From Streptomyces fulvoviolaceus (lineage in GTDB: Bacteria > Actinomycetota > Actinomycetes > Streptomycetales > Streptomycetaceae): a stretch of 64,000 nt of DNA. Made by a program: the position numbers and the translations under genes. Under the pieces are notes generated by a model. The model ran no database searches. It saw nothing but the letters and a program-made list of their open reading frames with translations, and was not told the origin of the DNA. Of this stretch, positions 59,059 to 64,000 are shown piece after piece. The stretch spans positions 124,001 through 188,000 of the forward strand of contig NZ_JOEY01000007.1 in assembly GCF_000718165.1 (NCBI RefSeq), given 5' to 3'. Within the stretch, counting starts at the first letter, position 1. Each line of letters opens with the position of its first letter.

Positions 59059-59934
59059 TCAGGAGTGTTCGACGATGGTGTCGGCGAGCACGGGCGCGTC
59101 GTCCCGCTCGACCGCGCTCACGGCGACCCGGACCGAGCCCCCTCGGTCCCACATGCGGATGCGCAGGGTCTCCCCCGGGTACACGACTCCGGCGAACCGT
59201 GTGTCGTACGACCGCACCCGGGTCACGTCCCCGCCGAGCAGCGTGTCGACGACCGCCTTGAGGGTCATCCCGTAGGTGCACAGTCCGTGCAGGATGGGCC
59301 GCTCGAACCCGGCGACCTTGGCGAACTCCGGGTCGGCGTGCAGCGGGTTCCAGTCGCCGGAGAGGCGGTAGAGCAGGGCCTGGTCCTCGCGGACCGGGCG
59401 CTCGACGGTCCGGTCGGGCTCGCCGGTGGGTGGTTCAAGGCGGGTGGACGGACCCCGGTCGCCGCCCCAGCCGCCCTCTCCCCGTACGAAGATCTGGGCG
59501 TCGTTCGTCCACAACGGGCCCTCGGCGTCCGCGACTTCGGTGCGCATGACGAGGACGGCGGCCTTGCCCTTGTCGTACACGGCGGCGATACGGCCGGTGG
59601 CGGTCGCGGTGCCCTGCACGGGGAGGGGCCGGTGGACGGTCAGCGACTGGCCGCCGTGCAGGACCTTGGCGAGGTCGACCTCCACGCCCGGCATGGACAG
59701 GCCGCTGATCACGCCGGGCGAGCCGTTGCCCGCGACGGTGGCGAAGCTCGGCAGGACGTGCAGCCGGGACTCCAGGGTGTAGCGCAGCTCGTCGGGGTCG
59801 GTGGCGGGGCTGCGTTTGTCAGGATTTGCAGCTGCTCCGATACCGAGGTGGTAGAGCTGGACGTCCTTGGAGTTCCAGGAGATCTCGCCGGACCGGGGCT
59901 CGGCGGCGAGGGCCACGGCTTCGTCGATGGGCAA
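59059..59934 (-). CDS. MaoC-family double hot-dog dehydratase
   Basis: A 291-residue enoyl-CoA hydratase of the MaoC type. The N-terminal hot-dog is degenerate, and the C-terminal one carries the hydratase-2 pattern LSGDWNPLHADPEFAKVAGF then PILHGLCTYG with the catalytic Asp and His. It hydrates trans-2-enoyl-CoA to the 3-hydroxy form used by the SDR. A TTG start at 59934 is preferred because AGGGAG lies 6 bases upstream and PIDEAVALAAEP is the usual N-terminus; an ATG at 59991 would add 19 unlike residues. Confidence 0.88.
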   Translation of the reverse strand: MPIDEAVALAAEPRSGEISWNSKDVQLYHLGIGAAANPDKRSPATDPDELRYTLESRLHVLPSFATVAGNGSPGVISGLSMPGVEVDLAKVLHGGQSLTVHRPLPVQGTATATGRIAAVYDKGKAAVLVMRTEVADAEGPLWTNDAQIFVRGEGGWGGDRGPSTRLEPPTGEPDRTVERPVREDQALLYRLSGDWNPLHADPEFAKVAGFERPILHGLCTYGMTLKAVVDTLLGGDVTRVRSYDTRFAGVVYPGETLRIRMWDRGGSVRVAVSAVERDDAPVLADTIVEHS

Positions 59935-60013
59935 TGCGGCTCCCTGAAGGATCGGAGACCTCGGTACGGCCGTCCGCACCGTCGGCCGCACCGAGGTCGC
60001 TAGCGGGCCGATC

Positions 60014-60027
60014 TAGAACGCGTTCCA
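60014..60027. promoter_or_regulatory. KstR-type operator before the MaoC-ADH-SDR operon
   Basis: TAGAACGCGTTCCA exactly fits the published KstR consensus TNNAACNNGTTNNA, and the palindrome extends to CTAGAACGCGTTCCAG. It lies 80 bases before the TTG start of the MaoC gene, in promoter position. KstR is the TetR-family repressor of sterol catabolism in actinobacteria, which fits the enzymes of the operon. Confidence 0.7.
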
Positions 60028-60423
60028 GTCCGGCGCCCTCTGTATAGCCCAGCAGTCCTTACTTGTGAAGGCTCCTGACGGGGTGTCAGGTCGGTTGGCC
60101 GGTCGAGGGCGAGGCCCGTGACATTTGTCCTGCCGGAGTCCGTACAAGCGGATCTGCCGGGCGGGCAGGCGGGATCCGTAGCGTGGGAGCCATGACACAG
60201 AGGAGCGGGTAAGCGTCCTGATTGCGCAAGGTCTAGTGCCGCTTGGAGGAGCACCCCGGGGGCGGTCCGGGATTCGTGGGATCAACGACGGTGCTACAGG
60301 GAGCACGGGGCCAACAAGGTCCGCCTCAAGGCCGAGTGACGGGCTGCGGAAGGCCGGGACGGTCCCGGGAAACCCCGCCCCATCCCACCGCCTTCACTCT
60401 GTTACTGGAACTAGGCGCCTTCT
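60028..60423. other. Intergenic region between KstR-like site and tnpB 3' flank
   Basis: No gene supported. It contains short GC-rich inverted runs but no terminator with a T-run and no tRNA. The end near 60404-60423 would supply the guide if the omegaRNA proposal at 60424-60560 is right. Confidence 0.4.
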
Positions 60424-60560
60424 TGAAATCTCTTCCAGGGTGACGCCCCCAGGGGCTGCTCACCTTCAACTCCGTCGCTGAAAACTTGAGCGTCTCTCAA
60501 CGTTCCCGGCCTTTCTACCGAGAAGGTCCGTGACGGTGTCACCGCAGCGCGGGTGGCGCT
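60424..60560 (-). ncRNA. Candidate omegaRNA (reRNA) at the 3' end of tnpB
   Basis: IS200/IS605 and IS1341 elements make an RNA from the end of tnpB and the right transposon end that guides TnpB. Here the non-coding DNA just after tnpB has a clear hairpin (60439-60464: GGTGA and GCCCC arms pairing with GGGGC and TCACC) followed by GATTTCAAG, after which flanking DNA would act as guide. The position and structure fit; the exact ends are a guess. Confidence 0.4.
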
Positions 60561-61966
60561 TCGGTGTCCTGACGACGGTCTCCCGTTTCCTTCCGCCGCT
60601 GGTGCGGCAGGCTTGCGCCACCTGCCCGCCCGCCTCGTCCGGTGTTCCGGTCGGGGCGTTGGCGGCGGGTCTTACGGTCGGCTCCGCGGGGTTTCGACAC
60701 GCGTGGCGTGTCCTGGTCTCCGGCCACTCCGGTACCAGTGGTGCAGGCCGCCGCGAGGGCGACCAGGTTGCGGGCTGCGTTCTCGTCGCGGTCGAGGACC
60801 AGGCCGCAGGCGTCGCAGGTGAAGACTCGGACGTGCAGCGGCAGCTTGGCTTTCACCGCGCCGCAGTTCGAGCAGGTCTTGGAGCTGGGGTACCAGCGGT
60901 TGGCCACGATAGTGGGGCAGGCGTTGCGTCGGCCCTTATAGGTGAGCTGGCGCCGGATCTCTCCGAACCCGGCATCGGCCACGCGGCGGGCGAGCCGCTG
61001 GTTGCGGAGCATGCCCGCGACGTTGAGGTCTTCGACCACCACCGTGCCGTACTCGGCGCGTACACGGGTGGTCAGCTTGTGCAGCGCGTCGGTGCGCAGG
61101 TTCGCCACGCGGTGGTGGATCTTGTTCCGCTCGGCGTTGGCCTTCTCCCAGCGTTTCGACGGCTTCTGCCCTGTTCTGCGGTCCGGTCCCTGCCTCCGGG
61201 AGGCTCGGCGGGAGTGGACCCGCAGCAGCTTGAGGGCGCCGTCCAGGTACTTCGGGTTGGGCTCGTAGCGGATCTCTCCGGAACTGTCGGCCAGGACCGC
61301 CAGGTGTTTCACGCCCAGGTCGATCCCGACCGCAGTGTCCGGCCGGTCGACACGGGTGATCTCCCGGGCGGTCTCGACCTGGAGAGAGACGAACCAGTGC
61401 CCGCGCTCATGCCGGACGGTTACGGAGAGGATGCGCGCCGTCCCGGCCTGGATGCGGACCAAAAGCTTGGCTGTGGGTTCATGCGTACGGATCGTGCCCA
61501 GCCGGGGCAGGGTGACGTGCCGACCGTCACGTTCGACGCGGATCGTGCCGGTGGTGAACCGGCAGGCCGGGCGGGCCTTCCGCTTCGGCTTGCGGCGCGG
61601 GACGCCCACCCTGGCACCCTTGCGTTTGCCCTGCTTGGACTTGGCGTAGTTGTCGAACGCGGAAGCCGCGTTCGCCAGCCCGGTGTTGTAGGCCTCCTTG
61701 GAGTTCTCCTGCCACCAGCCGGCGAATCTCGGGTCGGTGGTCTTGACTCGGTTGAACTCCTTGCGCAGCAGGGGCAGTGACCACGGCCGCCACGGCGTCA
61801 ACTCCTCCTCAACGATGCCGTACGAGGCTTCCGCCTTGCGCTGCCACCACGAGGCCGTCACCCACGACACGGCCCAGTTGAAGGCGGCCCGGGCAGCACC
61901 GCAGTGCGAACGCAGCGCCTGCTCCTGCCCGGCGTTCGGATCGAGAGCGAACTTGTAGGCCTGCAT
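60539..61966 (-). CDS. tnpB: IS1341-type TnpB RNA-guided nuclease
   Basis: A 475-residue TnpB. The N-terminal OrfB-type domain is QAYKFALDPNAGQEQALRSH, then a helix-rich part. The RuvC residues are intact: GIDLGVKHLAVLADSS (Asp), VVVEDLNVAGML (Glu) and DRDENAARNLVAL (Asp), with the zinc finger CSNCG and CDACG between the last two. The C-terminus is a long basic tail. No tnpA adjoins it. The ATG at 61966 begins the conserved sequence; a perfect palindrome CAGGTCGCGACCTG lies just upstream (61975-61988). The intact catalytic set suggests recent activity. Confidence 0.92.
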   Translation of the reverse strand: MQAYKFALDPNAGQEQALRSHCGAARAAFNWAVSWVTASWWQRKAEASYGIVEEELTPWRPWSLPLLRKEFNRVKTTDPRFAGWWQENSKEAYNTGLANAASAFDNYAKSKQGKRKGARVGVPRRKPKRKARPACRFTTGTIRVERDGRHVTLPRLGTIRTHEPTAKLLVRIQAGTARILSVTVRHERGHWFVSLQVETAREITRVDRPDTAVGIDLGVKHLAVLADSSGEIRYEPNPKYLDGALKLLRVHSRRASRRQGPDRRTGQKPSKRWEKANAERNKIHHRVANLRTDALHKLTTRVRAEYGTVVVEDLNVAGMLRNQRLARRVADAGFGEIRRQLTYKGRRNACPTIVANRWYPSSKTCSNCGAVKAKLPLHVRVFTCDACGLVLDRDENAARNLVALAAACTTGTGVAGDQDTPRVSKPRGADRKTRRQRPDRNTGRGGRAGGASLPHQRRKETGDRRQDTEAPPALR

Positions 61967-62269
61967 CACGCAACCAGGTCGCGACCTGAACTTCCCACCC
62001 ACTCTGCAGCCCCCCGCTTCGAAGATCCCCTCACCGCACCCAACGAGCACCGCTCATGAAGGTCACGCATTCGATGCACGGACTCCTGTTCTCACCCGTT
62101 GCGTCGGGAATCTCGCAGGACACCGCCTCGGCCGACGGTCCCAGATGACCAAAGGGGCGGAGAGGCACGGCCCCACTGCGACGAACCGGCCTGCCTGACC
62201 GAATGTCTGTCCGCGCCGCCCTACGTCGCACGGAACGCCGACCGAGCCTGTGCGACCTACGCTGGGGCC
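61967..62269. other. Region between tnpB and the response regulator
   Basis: It holds the CAGGTCGCGACCTG palindrome next to tnpB, which could be the left transposon end or an operator, and the promoter of the response regulator. A TACGCT -10-like element lies 7 bases before the GTG at 62270. No other gene is seen. Confidence 0.4.
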
Positions 62270-62911
62270 GTGAACGAGATGCCCCGGGACCACCGGCCCG
62301 CCAAGTCCATCAGGGTTCTGCTCGCCGAGGACCAGGGGATGATGCGCGGGGCACTCGCCCTGCTGCTCGGGATGGAGCCGGACATCCAGGTGGTGGCCCA
62401 GATCGCGGCCGGGGACGTGATCGTGGACACAGCCCTCACCCACCGCCCGGACGTGGCGCTCCTCGACATCGAACTGCCGGGTATGAGCGGCCTCGACGCC
62501 GCCGCCCAGCTGCGCGACGAGGCGCCCGACTGCCGGGTGCTGATCCTGACCACCTTCGGCCGGCCCGGGTATCTGCGCCGGGCCATGGAGGCCGGAGCCG
62601 CCGGATTCCTCGTCAAGGACGGCCCCGTGGAGGAACTCGCCGCCGCGATCCGCCGGGTCCTCACCGGCGAGACCGTGATCGACCCCGCCCTCGCCGCGGC
62701 CGCGCTCAGCGCCGGACCCAACCCCCTCACCGCCCGTGAGAGCGACGTCCTCAACGCCTCCGCGGACGGTGCGACGGTCGCCGACATTGCCGACAAGCTC
62801 CACCTCTCGGAGTCCACCGTCCGCAACTACCTCTCCTCGGCCATCGGCAAGACGGGCACCCGCAACCGCATGGAGGCGATGCGGGAGGCCCGGCAGCAGG
62901 GGTGGCTCTAG
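62270..62911 (+). CDS. NarL/FixJ-family response regulator (DesR-like)
   Basis: A 213-residue two-component regulator. The receiver domain has LLAEDQGMMRGALALLLGME, phospho-acceptor Asp in VALLDIELPGMSG, Thr in LILTTFGRPG and Lys in GFLVKDGP. The LuxR-type HTH is LTARESDVLNASADGATVAD then LHLSESTVRNYLSSAIGKTG. The GTG at 62270 is 10 bases after a -10-like TACGCT, so the transcript may be leaderless; an ATG at 62279 is an alternative. The expected histidine kinase gene is not adjacent: TnpB lies on that side. Confidence 0.9.
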   Translation: MNEMPRDHRPAKSIRVLLAEDQGMMRGALALLLGMEPDIQVVAQIAAGDVIVDTALTHRPDVALLDIELPGMSGLDAAAQLRDEAPDCRVLILTTFGRPGYLRRAMEAGAAGFLVKDGPVEELAAAIRRVLTGETVIDPALAAAALSAGPNPLTARESDVLNASADGATVADIADKLHLSESTVRNYLSSAIGKTGTRNRMEAMREARQQGWL

Positions 62912-63732
62912 GCGCCGGGCAGCGTCACCTCCGCCGACTTGTACGCCGTGCCCTTCGGCGCGACGCACACGAACCAGTCGTAGGGGGATCCGTCGGCCGA
63001 CCGGATCGCCGGCTCGTCAGTGCTGACAGTGGTGTTCGAAGGCTCCCTCTCCACCTGGGTCGCCGTGCCGTCCTTCCAGGTGCAGGTGACGCGCTGGGCG
63101 GTCTTGGCGACGTAGCCGATCAGGAGGCGTTCGGCCTTGTCGCCGCCGGGCTTGAGCGGCAGCGCCCCGGACATGAGGTCAGTGCCGGACAGGGTGTCCG
63201 ACTTGGGGACCGTGTTCTCCATGACCGGCGAGCTCTTCTCGCCGTAGGTGCGGTGCACGAAGTACGTGATCTTGCCGATCAGGTCGGAGGCCTTGTCGGC
63301 GTCCGGCGGGTTCTCGCCGTACAGGGCCATCGCGCTCATCTGGGCCTCGGCCTCCGCCTCGTTGCCAGGCGGCGACCACACGTCGAGGGTGACCTGCCAC
63401 TTCGTGCCCTGGTCGGTTCCGGTCGCGAGCGTGGTCCGCTGAGGTGCGGACACGTCCGCCTTCGGCGTCTGCGACGGCTGGGTCGCCGCCGGTGCCACCC
63501 GCCCCCCGTCCCCGCCCGGCAGCCCCGCCACCGCCAACGTCGCCGACGACCCGGCGAGCACGAGTGCCGTGGCCGCCGCCACCGCCCAGCGCCGTGCCCG
63601 GCGACGGCGTCCGCCGCGGATCACCGCCTGGTAGGGGGCTATGCCGATCTCGACCTCGTCCGCGGCGTCGGCCAGCAGGAGGGAGATGTCGCTGTTCGTC
63701 ATGTCGTGGCTCGTCTCTCGGTCCGCGCTCAT
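62908..63732 (-). CDS. Membrane-anchored protein co-encoded with a SigE-family sigma factor
   Basis: A 274-residue protein with a cytoplasmic N-terminus (about 45 residues), a single membrane helix preceded by GGRRRRARRW (WAVAAATALVLAGSSATLAV) and an extracellular domain with two cysteines (RVTCTWKD, YDWFVCVAPKG). The placement after a sigma gene and the topology suggest an anti-sigma or sensor role, but it lacks the ZAS zinc motif. ATG 63732 overlaps the sigma stop (TGATG); a GTG one codon earlier is possible. Its 3' end overlaps the response regulator stop by 4 bases. Confidence 0.75.
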   Translation of the reverse strand: MSADRETSHDMTNSDISLLLADAADEVEIGIAPYQAVIRGGRRRRARRWAVAAATALVLAGSSATLAVAGLPGGDGGRVAPAATQPSQTPKADVSAPQRTTLATGTDQGTKWQVTLDVWSPPGNEAEAEAQMSAMALYGENPPDADKASDLIGKITYFVHRTYGEKSSPVMENTVPKSDTLSGTDLMSGALPLKPGGDKAERLLIGYVAKTAQRVTCTWKDGTATQVEREPSNTTVSTDEPAIRSADGSPYDWFVCVAPKGTAYKSAEVTLPGA

Positions 63733-64000
63733 CACTTCCGCCCTCCCTGCGTCACCATGTCGGCCAGGCCGGGTATGGCGCGAAGTTTCGCGATCCCCTT
63801 GGCCGCGTTGCTCTTCACCGAGCCCACCGAACAGCCCATCGCCTCGGCCGTCTGGGTCTCGGACAGGTCCTCCCAGTACCGCAGGACCACCGCCTCCCGC
63901 TGCCTCGGCGGCAGGTGGGCGAGCGCCTTCAACAGGGCGCTGCGGTCCTCGGCCTGGGAGATGCGGTCACCGGTGTCGGCGACCTCCCGCACGATTCCCG
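63732..64000 (-). CDS. SigE-family RNA polymerase sigma factor (5' end outside window)
   Basis: The C-terminal 88 or so codons of a sigma-70 family ECF-like factor. Region 4 is clear: LAHLPPRQREAVVLRYWEDL then TAEAMGCSVGSVKSNAAKGI, the -35-binding helix-turn-helix. Regions 1-2 lie beyond the right edge; the frame stays open to base 64000. The sequence ends GLADMVTQGGRK, as in the Streptomyces SigE/Sigma-24 subfamily. It is co-transcribed with the membrane protein downstream. Confidence 0.88.
   Translation of the reverse strand, partial: GIVREVADTGDRISQAEDRSALLKALAHLPPRQREAVVLRYWEDLSETQTAEAMGCSVGSVKSNAAKGIAKLRAIPGLADMVTQGGRK

Noticed and set aside
1..64000. CRISPR array or antibiotic biosynthetic cluster
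   Set aside because: No regularly spaced repeat-spacer units and no PKS, NRPS, terpene synthase or lanthipeptide genes were seen.

Overview
This window is high-GC DNA with strong third-position G/C, GTG starts, Tat and lipobox lipoproteins, ATGA/GTGA gene couplings and many Streptomyces-type families (SpoIIE phosphatase, SigE-family sigma factor, NgcE-type sugar lipoprotein). It is almost certainly a Streptomyces chromosome segment, mixing accessory catabolic regions (about 1.9-46 kb) with conserved chromosomal genes (about 46.5-60 kb). No CRISPR array, rRNA operon, intact tRNA or recognisable antibiotic cluster is visible. LAYOUT. 0-1.9 kb: the end of a PAS-GAF-SpoIIE-HATPase signalling protein with an intergenic-type Streptomyces repeat inserted in frame. 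1.9-5.8 kb: a three-subunit molybdenum hydroxylase operon on the minus strand. 5.8-7.3 kb: decayed genes (cupin, M20 amidohydrolase, amidohydrolase tail). 7.3-9.8 kb: a 2-oxoglutarate/Fe(II) dioxygenase coupled to an NCS2 nucleobase permease. 9.8-22.5 kb: an XRE-cupin regulator (with a broken tandem copy) opposite a tightly coupled 12-gene plus-strand cluster: flavin reductase, MBL hydrolase, cytosine-deaminase-like amidohydrolase, ABC importer, FAD oxidase, creatininase-like protein, cupin, AtzH-amidase fusion, isochorismatase-like hydrolase and acetamidase. Two matching palindromes, before the first gene and before the ABC genes, look like its operators. It probably imports and dismantles a nitrogen-rich amide or heterocycle of unknown identity. 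22.5-33.9 kb: a LacI-controlled polysaccharide locus: PL8 lyase with a DNRLRE module, DUF2264 protein, ThuA protein, 2-hydroxyacid dehydrogenase and an NgcEFG-like ABC importer. Three AAACCGGTT operators mark its promoters. 33.9-36.6 kb: an archaeal-type ATPase with a DUF234-like nuclease fold and an IS3 OrfA remnant. 36.6-46.3 kb: a 9.6-kb segment bounded by a perfect 45-bp direct repeat of the 3' end of tRNA-Thr(CGU). It carries a LysR regulator, a 2-hydroxyacid dehydrogenase, PxpABC (5-oxoprolinase), an MFS carrier, an SDR, an aminotransferase and a class II pyruvate-aldolase-like protein. Together these suggest a route from a substituted lactam to pyruvate units. 46.5-60 kb: rnpB (RNase P RNA), whose 5' end is overlapped by an EamA exporter gene, then AraC, Uma2, an RNB ribonuclease, YaaA, KDPG aldolase, RNase H/phosphatase, zinc-ribbon and Nif3 genes, followed by an SDR-ADH-MaoC operon preceded by a match to the KstR (sterol-catabolism repressor) consensus. 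60-62 kb: a solo IS1341-type TnpB with intact RuvC residues and a possible omegaRNA. 62-64 kb: a NarL-type response regulator, then a membrane protein and a SigE-family sigma factor cut by the right edge.
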